Source: Clostridia bacterium (lineage in GTDB: Bacteria; Bacillota; Clostridia; Oscillospirales; QAKW01). Taken from it: 64,000 nucleotides of DNA. The position numbers and the translations under genes are program-made. Below, in pieces: positions 6,535 to 12,847 of this stretch (position 1 is the first letter of the stretch; each line of letters opens with the position of its first letter). Under the pieces are notes generated by a model. The model was not told the origin of the DNA. It saw only the letters and a program-made list of their open reading frames with translations, and searched no databases. The DNA lies in contig JAFSHF010000022.1 of assembly GCA_017440465.1 (NCBI GenBank), positions 1 to 64,000 on the forward strand. The letters run 5' to 3'.

Positions 6535-8034
6535 TTATGCCGCTATTTTCTCGTACCGTTCGCCGCAAAGCACCTCCAGCATGATCTGGTAAGGGGTTGC
6601 AGCGGATACATTGCCTTCTGCAATCATCGAGAACAAGCGCGGCGTGCAGCCGGAAACCAGCGCAACACCTTGTTCATTTTTAGAAACAGGCTGTTGGCGG
6701 TTGCGGCTGGCAACATTCCAGAACACCACCTCAGGAAGCTTATAACCGGCCGCCACGAATTTTTTCTTCGCATTATTGAAGTTGGTAGTACCCGCATTTT
6801 TTACACACGCATTAAACTCCATATCGGAGATAATGATGAGTTTATCGGGCAGTTCTGACTGTGGCAGGTTGTTGTTAACTGCCGCATTCAAAACAAGGTC
6901 GAAAACAGCTTCTATATTCGTATCTGCGATCTCATTGAAAGAGCAGATATATTGCAGCTTTTCTGCAAAAGTATCGCCTTTGATTTCAATGAGTTCCGGC
7001 TTACTTGAAAACTCAATAAAATGGTTTTTAAACACACCGGTATTATGTTCTGCAAAGTAAATGCCAAGAGATAATGCAACTGCAGCAGGAAGAGGCTTTG
7101 CATCGCAATACATCGAACCGGAAGTGTCGATAACGGCGAGTGCATTGGCCTCACTGCCAAAAGCGGGAAGTGCTTCCCAAGTAGCATTGAGGCTCTTTTT
7201 TTCTTCCGCGGTTATTTGCTTCATAAATGAATGGTGACCGTTATACCAATAAGGAGTCAAGTAGGGTTCCACAAGCTCGTAGGGGGCGAGCGTAGAGGCG
7301 TTTAACTTTGCCTCACCGGAGGACACGCTATTCAAAAAGGTGTTGTACCGTTCCGCGTCGTTGCGCGCAAAGGCGTTGCGGTATTTGAACATCGCCTTGG
7401 AGGGTTGCTTTTCGTAGTCAAAGGTATAATCCTTCTCCCGAAGGTTATTCTCGATGATCCGAATCTGCCCACGCAGGCGGGTAAGGGTTTGGCGGTAGGT
7501 CTTATCGTCCATCCCGAGATATCGTGCGATCTTCTTTGCGGTCTTGACCGTTTCGGCATTGGATGCATTGACCGAAGGCAGCCATTTTCCGAGCAAAGAC
7601 ACCTCTTCCCCGTTGTTCATCGCAGAAATATCGCGATGCAACTGTTCGCGGATCAGGGAAAGCATCTCCTTCTCAACCGGAGTGCCAAACAGGACCAGCA
7701 GGTCATCGTAGCGACCGTATTCTGCGATGTAGGCAAGGTTTTTGCGCACAGTATTGGGCTCATTTTGCGCCAACCATTTCAGAATGACGCGAAACACCTT
7801 CCGCTCGCCAAGGCCGCCCCGAATATCGCGGGCGAAGAACAGAAGCTTCATGGCAATATCCTTATCTTCTGTATAAGCACGCATAAAACGGGCGATGATC
7901 TCATCGTCGCTTTGGCGGCGAAGGGCGCCGACGGTGGCAAACAGATCCAGGCAATCCGAGAGAGTCGATTGAAGGGTCGCCGCACCGTTTTCGGTGAAGG
8001 TTTTATTGGATTCTTGTTTTAAGTATTGCAGCAT
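6535..8034 (-). CDS. DUF2828 / TROVE-like protein with C-terminal vWA domain
   Basis: 499 residues. The N-terminal helical part starts with FTENGAATLQST and a later RDIRGGLGERK (about 69-79), hallmarks of DUF2828, which resembles the ring-shaped TROVE domain of Ro60/Rsr. The C-terminal vWA domain keeps the MIDAS motif DTSGSM (303-308). I chose the ATG at 8034 with AAAAGGAG 8 bases upstream; the in-frame GTG at 8043 lies inside that site. Ro60/Rsr proteins bind Y RNAs and misfolded RNAs. Here the gene follows directly on an array of structured tRNA-like RNAs and precedes rtcB, so a role as the RNA-binding protein of that array is likely by analogy. The family call is firm; the ligand is inferred. 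Confidence 0.85.
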   Translation of the reverse strand: MLQYLKQESNKTFTENGAATLQSTLSDCLDLFATVGALRRQSDDEIIARFMRAYTEDKDIAMKLLFFARDIRGGLGERKVFRVILKWLAQNEPNTVRKNLAYIAEYGRYDDLLVLFGTPVEKEMLSLIREQLHRDISAMNNGEEVSLLGKWLPSVNASNAETVKTAKKIARYLGMDDKTYRQTLTRLRGQIRIIENNLREKDYTFDYEKQPSKAMFKYRNAFARNDAERYNTFLNSVSSGEAKLNASTLAPYELVEPYLTPYWYNGHHSFMKQITAEEKKSLNATWEALPAFGSEANALAVIDTSGSMYCDAKPLPAAVALSLGIYFAEHNTGVFKNHFIEFSSKPELIEIKGDTFAEKLQYICSFNEIADTNIEAVFDLVLNAAVNNNLPQSELPDKLIIISDMEFNACVKNAGTTNFNNAKKKFVAAGYKLPEVVFWNVASRNRQQPVSKNEQGVALVSGCTPRLFSMIAEGNVSAATPYQIMLEVLCGERYEKIAA

Positions 8035-8072
8035 AAAGCTCACTCCTTTTCAGATAAAATGTTAAAATAATC

Positions 8073-8150
8073 AAGGCACCATGATACAACGCGCAAAGGC
8101 GCATCAATATTGAAATTGGAAACATCATATACGATTGCTGTTCGTGCCTT
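8073..8150 (-). ncRNA. Array unit 10 (last unit before DUF2828)
   Basis: AAGGCAC (8150-8144) pairs with GTGCCTT (8079-8073). GAACAGCAATC follows the 5' strand. Inside, ATGAT/ATCAT and a GCGC-CTTT-GCGC hairpin are possible. Confidence 0.65.
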
Positions 8151-8156
8151 TTGGTT

Positions 8157-8228
8157 TGACCCGAGTGGGAGTCGAACCCACCGTCACGGGGATTTCGAGT
8201 CCCCACTCGGCCGCTGAGCTACGGGTCA
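8157..8228 (-). tRNA. tRNA-like RNA, anticodon CGA (Ser), short variable loop
   Basis: A full cloverleaf: acceptor TGACCCG/CGGGTCA, D arm GCTC-AGCGGCC-GAGT, anticodon arm GGGGA-CTCGAAA-TCCCC (anticodon 8197-8195), T arm GTGGG-TTCGACT-CCCAC. The anticodon reads UCG (serine), yet the long variable arm of bacterial tRNA-Ser is missing (about 5-6 bases here), and no CCA is encoded. It probably does not serve as an ordinary serine tRNA; a mimic in the array is more likely. Confidence 0.7.
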
Positions 8229-8235
8229 TATAAAC

Positions 8236-8313
8236 AAGGTGCTCGGCAGATTCCCACCTGCCATAGTTTTATAGGATTACGCCTCGCGGAAGAAACAATG
8301 CTGCAAGCACCTT
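8236..8313 (-). ncRNA. Array unit 8
   Basis: AAGGTGCT (8313-8306) pairs with AGCACCTT (8243-8236). TGCAGCATTG follows the 5' strand, a diverged CAGCA motif. A GGCAG/CTGCC hairpin with an 8-base loop near the 3' side sits where a T arm would be. Confidence 0.65.
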
Positions 8314-8323
8314 TGTCAGCAAC

Positions 8324-8427
8324 AAGACACCATTTAAAAACATGATAATCGTTTGATAACGACCACTTCTGTCCTCATGTCAAAGATAATAATCGATACT
8401 TTATAAAAATCTTGCTGTTGGTGTCTT
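8324..8427 (-). ncRNA. Array unit 7
   Basis: AAGACACCA (8427-8419) pairs over 9 bp with TGGTGTCTT (8332-8324). ACAGCAAG follows the 5' strand and AAA precedes the 3' strand. Inside, ACATGA/TCATGT encloses a TCGTT-ATCA-AACGA hairpin. No clear tRNA cloverleaf. Confidence 0.65.
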
Positions 8428-8499
8428 TGGGGATAAGGAAGAGTATCGTTGAATTTTAAGGTGCCCCTTAAGCAATGAGCTTCGATAAGTTTTCATTGT

Positions 8500-8623
8500 A
8501 ACGATCCTCTTTTTTATGACCCCTTCTTCGCTGCATGCGGGGAATCGAACCCCGCGCAACTCCTGCCCCGAAAGCAAGCGCCTATCCTTAGGCCATATGC
8601 AGCGAATGGATGAAGGAATCGTT
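8500..8623 (-). tRNA. tRNA-like RNA, anticodon UCG (Arg), with extended acceptor helix
   Basis: The core 8527-8606 has D, anticodon (CTTGC-TTTCGGG-GCAGG, anticodon 8571-8569) and canonical T arm (CGGGG-TTCGATT-CCCCG). The acceptor-type helix is 10 bp (TTCGCTGCAT/ATGCAGCGAA) instead of 7. It is prolonged after a bulge by CCTTC/GAAGG and, further out, AACGAT/ATCGTT. No CCA is encoded. Such an extension would block normal 3' maturation and aminoacylation, so I read it as a tRNA mimic, like the tRNA-like module of bacterial Y RNAs. Confidence 0.7.
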
Positions 8624-8632
8624 GAAGAAAAC

Positions 8633-8740
8633 AAGACGCGTATGATTTCGCGCAAGGATTCGAACCTTGCTAACTCTTGCTTATAAGGCAAGCGCTCCCC
8701 ACGGAGCCAGCGGTCTCCCATGTGTTGCTGTTGGCGTCTT
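8633..8740 (-). ncRNA. Array unit 5, with embedded tRNA-Ile(UAU)-like arms
   Basis: The outer stem AAGACGCC... pairs 8740-8734 with GCGTCTT at 8639-8633. AACAGCAAC follows the 5' strand. Inside are a D-like hairpin (GCTC-CGTGGG-GAGC), an anticodon arm CTTGC-CTTATAA-GCAAG (UAU) and a canonical T arm CAAGG-TTCGAAT-CCTTG. A tRNA acceptor stem of its own is absent; the bases that should form it do not pair. It is thus a tRNA body set on the array's generic stem. Confidence 0.7.
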
Positions 8741-8812
8741 TATAAAACACTTGCCGTTTACCTTAATAGGCTCCAATTGCCGTTAGGAACAGCGAAATGT
8801 TTTTTAAGGAAC

Positions 8813-8891
8813 AAGGTACATCTTTAATGATAAGCTTCGCAGTTGCCTCCTAAGCTATTCTAAAAAAAGAAAACATTGCTGAATGTACCTT
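8813..8891 (-). ncRNA. Array unit 4
   Basis: AAGGTACA (8891-8884) pairs with TGTACCTT (8820-8813). TTCAGCAATG follows the 5' strand. An inner AGCTT/AAGCT hairpin is possible. The stretch between this unit and unit 5 (8741-8812) carries CCTTAA/TTAAGG, a separate 6-bp stem. Confidence 0.65.
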
Positions 8892-8894
8892 TAC

Positions 8895-8959
8895 AAGATG
8901 CGTTACCGCGGTCAAAACTTCCTTGACAATAAATACGAAAAAATTGCTGCTTGCATCTT
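8895..8959 (-). ncRNA. Array unit 3 (shortest)
   Basis: AAGATGC (8959-8953) pairs with GCATCTT (8901-8895). AAGCAGCAAT follows the 5' strand. One inner hairpin GTCAA-GGAAGTT-TTGAC has a T-arm-like 5-bp stem and 7-base loop. Confidence 0.65.
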
Positions 8960-8966
8960 TGGATTC

Positions 8967-9051
8967 AAGACGCATTTCCAGAGCCTTACCTCCGAGTGTG
9001 ATCAATCATAGCCTCGGCATTCTTAGTATGGAGCGTTGCTGTTTGCGTCTT
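8967..9051 (-). ncRNA. Array unit 2
   Basis: AAGACGCA (9051-9044) pairs with TGCGTCTT (8974-8967). AACAGCAACGCTCC follows the 5' strand and TGGAAA precedes the 3' strand. Inside, CCGAG/CTCGG or CGGAG/CTCTG hairpins compete. Confidence 0.65.
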
Positions 9052-9054
9052 TCC

Positions 9055-9137
9055 AAGGCGCATTTCCCGGATGGATCAGATCCGTTTAGCTTCTAAGTGT
9101 TTCAGACTCATGCTTGGAGCATTGCTGTTTGCGCCTT
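9055..9137 (-). ncRNA. Array unit 1 (promoter-proximal), Phe(GAA)-like anticodon arm
   Basis: AAGGCGCA (9137-9130) pairs with TGCGCCTT (9062-9055). AACAGCAATGCTCC follows. TGAGT-CTGAAAC-ACTTA is a 5-bp stem with a 7-base loop that would present GAA at the anticodon position. CGGAT-CTGATCC-ATCCG stands in the T-arm place but lacks the TTC of a real T loop. Its 5' end lies close to the expected transcription start. Confidence 0.65.
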
Positions 9138-9147
9138 TTGTGTCTAC

Positions 9148-9180
9148 ATTGTACCTCCAAAATTTTCCTTTATCACGGAA
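9148..9180 (-). promoter_or_regulatory. Promoter of the RNA array with overlapping dyad operator
   Basis: On the minus strand GTGATA (9176-9171), 17 bases, TACAAT (9153-9148). The -35 lies inside TTCC-N8-GGAA (9180-9165), whose half sites, spacing and ATAAA core resemble the dyads at 11443, 11469 and 4338. Regulation by the WYL proteins encoded upstream is inferred. Confidence 0.6.
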
Positions 9181-9217
9181 AAAAAGCTGCGAACTCATAA
9201 AAGTTCACAGCTTTTTT
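9180..9217 (-). terminator. Terminator of the WYL operon
   Basis: AGCTGTGAACT and AGTTCGCAGCT pair with one mismatch, followed on the minus strand by seven T. It overlaps the last codons of the 302-residue WYL gene and separates that operon from the RNA array promoter. Confidence 0.8.
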
Positions 9218-10103
9218 GACTTTTCAGTTTGGCAATGATCAAATTTTTAAAGTGCTCCGATTCCAAAACCTCGACCGTCGGACCGAAGGACAAAACGCGG
9301 ATCACCATCTCCGGCTCATCGTCCCGATGAAATTTGATATGCAACAGATAATGGTCGCCCACCTTTTCCGCCCGCTTTTCAAAATGGGCAAAATGAAGCA
9401 TACACCGCTCCAGTGTGTTTCTCTCCTCGCTCACTCTCAAAGTGATCGTATCCAGATGAACTTCGGGCTCGGCGGATGGAATCACCGTATCGCCGTTATA
9501 AATTTTACATTTGGTGATACGGGCGATATTAACGGTACGGATAAAATGGCATCCGGTTGTGACAAGGCGGAATTTATCGTCCTTCTCGGAATATTCCAGC
9601 CGCTGAGGGACGCACCTTGTATACACTGCATTGCCTTTGCGGTTGACCATTTCAAGCTTGAGGTTTTTCTTATGCTTCAGAGCAAATAGAATGGTACGGA
9701 AGTGCTTTATATACTTCTCATCCTCGAAGGGATCACCATCGCTATACCGATCATAGACATAATAATCCGACGGAGTAAACAGCGGCTCCACATCCTCAAG
9801 CCCGCTCAGTTCCACCCCAAACAACTTGATACGCGGATCGAGAGAGATCGCCTTCAGCCATTGCTTTTGAATGAGGGTCAGCGGCATGGTGGGCTTATGC
9901 TGCAGAGGAGTTGTCATATCTGCCCGGATCAACTGCCATTTTTCACTTTTCAGAGCAGGCAACACCGTCAGCATACTCTCACCAAAGGCGTGGTCGCAGA
10001 CGATTTGGTTGAACTCTCTTTCGTCGGTTTTTCCGTCGAGCACAGCGGTGATGATCTTGGCGACCGCGTTATAGTAGGCAGAATAAATTTCATTAAAAAT
10101 CAT
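9195..10103 (-). CDS. WYL-domain regulator, second of a pair (302 aa)
   Basis: A helical N-terminal part (1-135) is followed by a WYL-type domain (about 140-210; RCVPQRLEYSEKDDKFRLVTTG carries the conserved P-x-R-L and G-x-F-x-L-x pattern) and a C-terminal extension (WCX-like, about 215-300). WYL domains bind ligands, including nucleic acids in several studied cases, and the proteins act as transcription regulators. The first 4 bases overlap the stop of the 417-residue WYL gene (ATGA), so the two are made as a coupled pair, as in PafBC. A clear DNA-binding helix-turn-helix is not obvious in this partner. Confidence 0.8.
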   Translation of the reverse strand: MIFNEIYSAYYNAVAKIITAVLDGKTDEREFNQIVCDHAFGESMLTVLPALKSEKWQLIRADMTTPLQHKPTMPLTLIQKQWLKAISLDPRIKLFGVELSGLEDVEPLFTPSDYYVYDRYSDGDPFEDEKYIKHFRTILFALKHKKNLKLEMVNRKGNAVYTRCVPQRLEYSEKDDKFRLVTTGCHFIRTVNIARITKCKIYNGDTVIPSAEPEVHLDTITLRVSEERNTLERCMLHFAHFEKRAEKVGDHYLLHIKFHRDDEPEMVIRVLSFGPTVEVLESEHFKNLIIAKLKSQKSCELL

Positions 10104-11353
10104 GCTTCCACCTCCTCAAGCCCATACATACGATACATTGCTCGGATGTCCTTTTTGAATTGCGTTTCGAAAGCCTTGTTAGAAAAATGAAGCTCGGTAA
10201 TTCGGCAGATAAAGGTGCGGATCCAAGGAATGATCTCGCTGGTATCATAAATATCTGCCGAAAACCGATAGGTATGCTCATCAAGTTTTTCGACCGTTCC
10301 GCACCGCTTCTCCCGCTCCAGACGGCGAATGATATACTCCTCATTTTCCGCCACCCGAACGGTAAAATCAATATGTTCCAAGCATTCTTCTTCATGCCGC
10401 TTGGTCTTGACGGTAACACCCCACATATGCGCTTGCTTTTGATCCAATTCAGCGCGCAGCTCATCAAAACGGGGAGTTGGTTCTTCGATCTTAACATCGG
10501 AGAGATAATCGATCCGAAATGATTTGATCACGTTGAAATCCGGCTGATAGGCAAGTAAATGCTGCCTACCGTTTTGCACGCTGATGAAGATACGCAAAGG
10601 TATAATTCTGTTCTGTCGCGGCTCATCGGCGCGGCGGCTCATATTGGAAACGGTGACAATGCATTTTTTGTGCATCGCCTTAAAGAGCATTGCCAGAACA
10701 TTGCTGTCCATGGCAGAAGTAATGTAGTGATGCTTAAAACTGAAACTATCGGTCTTTTCTTCCAGCTTATCCAGCAGAAAAGAGCCGACCACACCGCAGG
10801 GAGCCACCTCGGAATAGAAATTGAGAATATCGGTGATCTCCGGCAACGGAATATTTTCCGCCCGATGATACAGCATTTTTCGCCCCTTTTTTTGACCGAG
10901 AATGATCTCCTGCTCCATATATTCCTTCAGCTTCTTGCGCACCGTAGACTCATCAAACACCATCGGGCTTGCAAAGCCATCTAAATATTCATCGATCTTC
11001 TCAAGGATCTCGGGCAAGGATAAAACCACCTCGGGAGAGTGCAGAATGTCAAACAGAATAAAATGCAGCGTAATATCCCCATCGGTAAAGCTCTTCGCTT
11101 TCAATGCTTTATAAAAAGGATTGTGTTGCGAAACGCGGCTATCGATCGAAATGAAAACATTTTTGCCTTCAGGAGTGCGGACAAAGCTCATATGATCCCC
11201 CAGCCAGCTTTCCATCCTGCGACGCTCGTCATCATAGGAACGGGCGCTTTTTTTATTGTACTCTTCTCTGCTTTTGAATCCGTAGACATAGAATTCACGC
11301 ATATAGCTTCGTATCTTTTCAAAGTTTTTGATCAGTTCGCTATAAGACGACAT
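10100..11353 (-). CDS. WYL-domain regulator, first of a pair (417 aa)
   Basis: Residues about 90-170 look like a winged-helix region (STVRKKLKEYMEQEIILGQKKG, then a wing-like KMLYHRA). The WYL domain follows at about 225-300 (NRIIPLRIFISVQNGRQHLLAYQ, then FRIDYLSDVKI), and a C-terminal WCX-like part covers about 320-410 (IIPWIRTFICRITEL). I chose the ATG at 11353 with GGAGGTG upstream; the in-frame GTG at 11362 is inside that site. Promoter at 11374-11402 and two dyads further up suggest autoregulation. The neighbourhood (tRNA-like array, DUF2828, RtcB) suggests that the ligand sensed may be RNA, but this is inference. Confidence 0.85.
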   Translation of the reverse strand: MSSYSELIKNFEKIRSYMREFYVYGFKSREEYNKKSARSYDDERRRMESWLGDHMSFVRTPEGKNVFISIDSRVSQHNPFYKALKAKSFTDGDITLHFILFDILHSPEVVLSLPEILEKIDEYLDGFASPMVFDESTVRKKLKEYMEQEIILGQKKGRKMLYHRAENIPLPEITDILNFYSEVAPCGVVGSFLLDKLEEKTDSFSFKHHYITSAMDSNVLAMLFKAMHKKCIVTVSNMSRRADEPRQNRIIPLRIFISVQNGRQHLLAYQPDFNVIKSFRIDYLSDVKIEEPTPRFDELRAELDQKQAHMWGVTVKTKRHEEECLEHIDFTVRVAENEEYIIRRLEREKRCGTVEKLDEHTYRFSADIYDTSEIIPWIRTFICRITELHFSNKAFETQFKKDIRAMYRMYGLEEVEA

Positions 11354-11373
11354 AGTTTTCACCTCCGAATATC

Positions 11374-11402
11374 ATTATAACACAGATTCAACGGTATTTC
11401 AC
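11374..11402 (-). promoter_or_regulatory. Promoter of the WYL operon
   Basis: GTGAAA (11402-11397), 17 bases, TATAAT (11379-11374) on the minus strand, directly before the GGAGGTG of the first WYL gene. Confidence 0.7.
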
Positions 11403-11410
11403 ATTTTTCG

Positions 11411-11484
11411 CTGATCTCTATCTGAATTCTAACATAGTTTGTGTCCGATAAAATGGACTTACTTATAAGTCCTGTTTATCGGAC
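11411..11484. promoter_or_regulatory. Tandem dyad operators upstream of the WYL operon
   Basis: GTCCGATAAAATGGAC (11443-11458) and GTCCTGTTTATCGGAC (11469-11484) are opposite-facing copies of one GTCC-N8-GGAC motif, centres 26 bp apart. Together they form a large palindrome (TGTCCGATAAA ... TTTATCGGACA). The flank 11412-11460 is repeated at 4318-4356. Confidence 0.65.
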
Positions 11485-11517
11485 ATATGCCATGATAGCA
11501 TAAAAATATAATAATGA

Positions 11518-11546
11518 TTGAAAAAAGAACAAAAACAAGGTATGCT
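11518..11546 (+). promoter_or_regulatory. Possible promoter of the 11706 gene
   Basis: TTGAAA (11518-11523), 17 bases, TATGCT (11541-11546). The -10 is imperfect; the rest of the 11485-11705 gap shows only the stem at 11576-11640. Confidence 0.45.
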
Positions 11547-11575
11547 TAAGATACGAAATACCATCAAAAAAAGAA

Positions 11576-11640
11576 ATGAACGGTAGATATCAAGTCGGAT
11601 CGGGTCGTATAGTGGCCGTCACGCATGATACTCCGTTCAT
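11576..11640. other. 65-nt element closed by an 8-bp stem
   Basis: ATGAACGG (11576-11583) pairs with CCGTTCAT (11633-11640). Inside, GTAT and ATAC can pair around GTGGCCGTCAC. It lies in the leader of the 11706 gene. A structured leader or small RNA is possible; I recognise no known riboswitch. Confidence 0.35.
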
Positions 11641-11705
11641 CATTGTCATTATATGTTTTTTAATTCAAAATGTCAACTGTTACATTCAACACAGGAGGAA
11701 AGAAC

Positions 11706-12605
11706 ATGGAGTTTTGCCAAACAAATAAAGAAGTTCAGGAATATATTCGCCCGATCCTTCAAAAAAAGAAAGATTGCAAATTAAAGAAAATCTTTTCAAA
11801 TGAATACCACAAACTGAAAGAAGGGGGTATTTGGGAGGTTGAGGATACCCTTTTTCTTTTGTTTGAAGATGATACCTGCATGGAGATCGGCGGTTTTATC
11901 TTTGGACAAGTCTATTTTGATGACGATGCACTTTTGCCGGATGATGAAGAGGACTGCTTTGATTTCTTCAATACCACACAGGGACGATATTGTGAAGCGA
12001 CCGCTCATAAAGATGAAACGATCACCTTCCAAATGAACTACGGTGCCGTCAAAGGCATTTCGGGCTTGGAAACAAACGGGGTTTTGGATCTGCTGATCAT
12101 CGAAACAGAGGGCGGAGAGATACGAATTCATCCAAAATCCTCCCGTTATTGTACAATGGAAGTATGGTCGCCGACCGCAATAATAACGTCGGAGGAGGAA
12201 ACGGCGGAATATGATCTTGTCTTTTCAGATTTAGATGAAGATGTACACATTTTCTTCTTCGTCAACTCGGGAGAATTGCCTCCTTTTGAATTGGATGCCA
12301 CAATGTCTTTTGTAACAGATCTTTATGATTATAAATGGCGCCTTTTCCTTTCAAAAGATGAATTTTTCGAGTTTTCCGAACAAATTAAAGATTTAGAATT
12401 AGAACTCACTGATCGGGTAGAATTCAAATTTTGGGCTATGATTATGGACGATATTAAAAAGCACGGCTTTGAAGACTTTGATTATTCAGAGCAGGGCGAG
12501 CTTACATTAACCGTCCAAAGAAAAGGTAACCAATTTTTAGTAAATTTCTGCGACGGAACCCAGACTCCCCCTATGAACATTGAGTTTCTTTCCAAATGGG
12601 ATTAA
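11706..12605 (+). CDS. Acidic hypothetical protein (299 aa)
   Basis: I chose the ATG at 11706 because AGGAGGAAAGAAC precedes it; the in-frame upstream ATG at 11670 lacks a ribosome site. The product is soluble and strongly acidic, with runs such as DDDALLPDDEEDCFDFF (about 75-95). A second half (about 180-299) may form its own beta-rich domain. I recognise no family. It is followed 15 bases later by a 73-residue gene. Together with the 1209, 1916 and 13016 genes it makes up an AT-rich accessory patch typical of orphan immunity or effector-associated genes, but nothing specific can be said. Confidence 0.6.
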   Translation: MEFCQTNKEVQEYIRPILQKKKDCKLKKIFSNEYHKLKEGGIWEVEDTLFLLFEDDTCMEIGGFIFGQVYFDDDALLPDDEEDCFDFFNTTQGRYCEATAHKDETITFQMNYGAVKGISGLETNGVLDLLIIETEGGEIRIHPKSSRYCTMEVWSPTAIITSEEETAEYDLVFSDLDEDVHIFFFVNSGELPPFELDATMSFVTDLYDYKWRLFLSKDEFFEFSEQIKDLELELTDRVEFKFWAMIMDDIKKHGFEDFDYSEQGELTLTVQRKGNQFLVNFCDGTQTPPMNIEFLSKWD

Positions 12606-12620
12606 GGGAGGAATAATAAA

Positions 12621-12842
12621 ATGGCTCTTTCAAAAAATTCAAGAATACTTCTGAAAGCGTTGGCATTACTCGAAATGGATATCGATGACATATGTGTTAT
12701 GTTTTTGCTTTTAGAAACAGAACCAAACATAGAAAAAATGATAGCATGGATGTGTAAAAACATTGATTCTAATGAAAGCGAAATAAAAAAAGCGGCCTTG
12801 CGAATTTCAAGTTCTGCAACAGAAGAGGATGCGCTTTTTTAA
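12621..12842 (+). CDS. Small helical hypothetical protein (73 aa)
   Basis: GGGAGGAATAATAAA precedes the ATG. The 73-residue product looks all-helical (LLKALALLEMDIDDICVMFLL, then an amphipathic EKMIAWMCKNI region). It lies 15 bases after the 299-residue gene, so the two form an operon. Small helical partners of this kind are common beside unknown cargo genes; I recognise no family. Confidence 0.55.
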   Translation: MALSKNSRILLKALALLEMDIDDICVMFLLLETEPNIEKMIAWMCKNIDSNESEIKKAALRISSSATEEDALF

Positions 12843-12847
12843 AAAAT

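Larger units (their letters stand above)
8073..9137 (-). ncRNA. Array of about ten structured tRNA-like RNA units (leader of the DUF2828-rtcB operon)
   Basis: The 1.1 kb between the WYL terminator and the DUF2828 start codes for no convincing protein. Read on the minus strand it is a chain of units 65-124 bases long. Eight of them begin with a 7-9 bp strand of the form AAGRYGCA followed by (AA)CAGCAAY, and end with the exact complement (often AAATGCGYCTT). The stem sequences differ between units but always pair, so the pairing is conserved rather than the sequence. Two further units are near-complete tRNAs. No internal terminator with a T-run is seen, so the array appears to be the 5' leader of the DUF2828-rtcB transcript and would need processing. 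By analogy with Y RNAs it may be the ligand of the DUF2828 protein. Confidence 0.8.

Noticed and set aside
8401..8721. 106-codon minus-strand frame over the RNA array
   Set aside because: It runs through two tRNA-like bodies and an RNA unit; the structures explain the sequence better than a protein does.
8073..9137. CRISPR array
   Set aside because: The recurrent CAGCAA motif is short and irregularly spaced (65-190 bases), its flanks pair with each other inside each unit, and no cas gene is present.
11576..11640. tRNA gene (Asp-like pieces TATAGTGG and CCGTCAC)
   Set aside because: Anticodon and T arms do not pair, and only the outer 8-bp stem is convincing.
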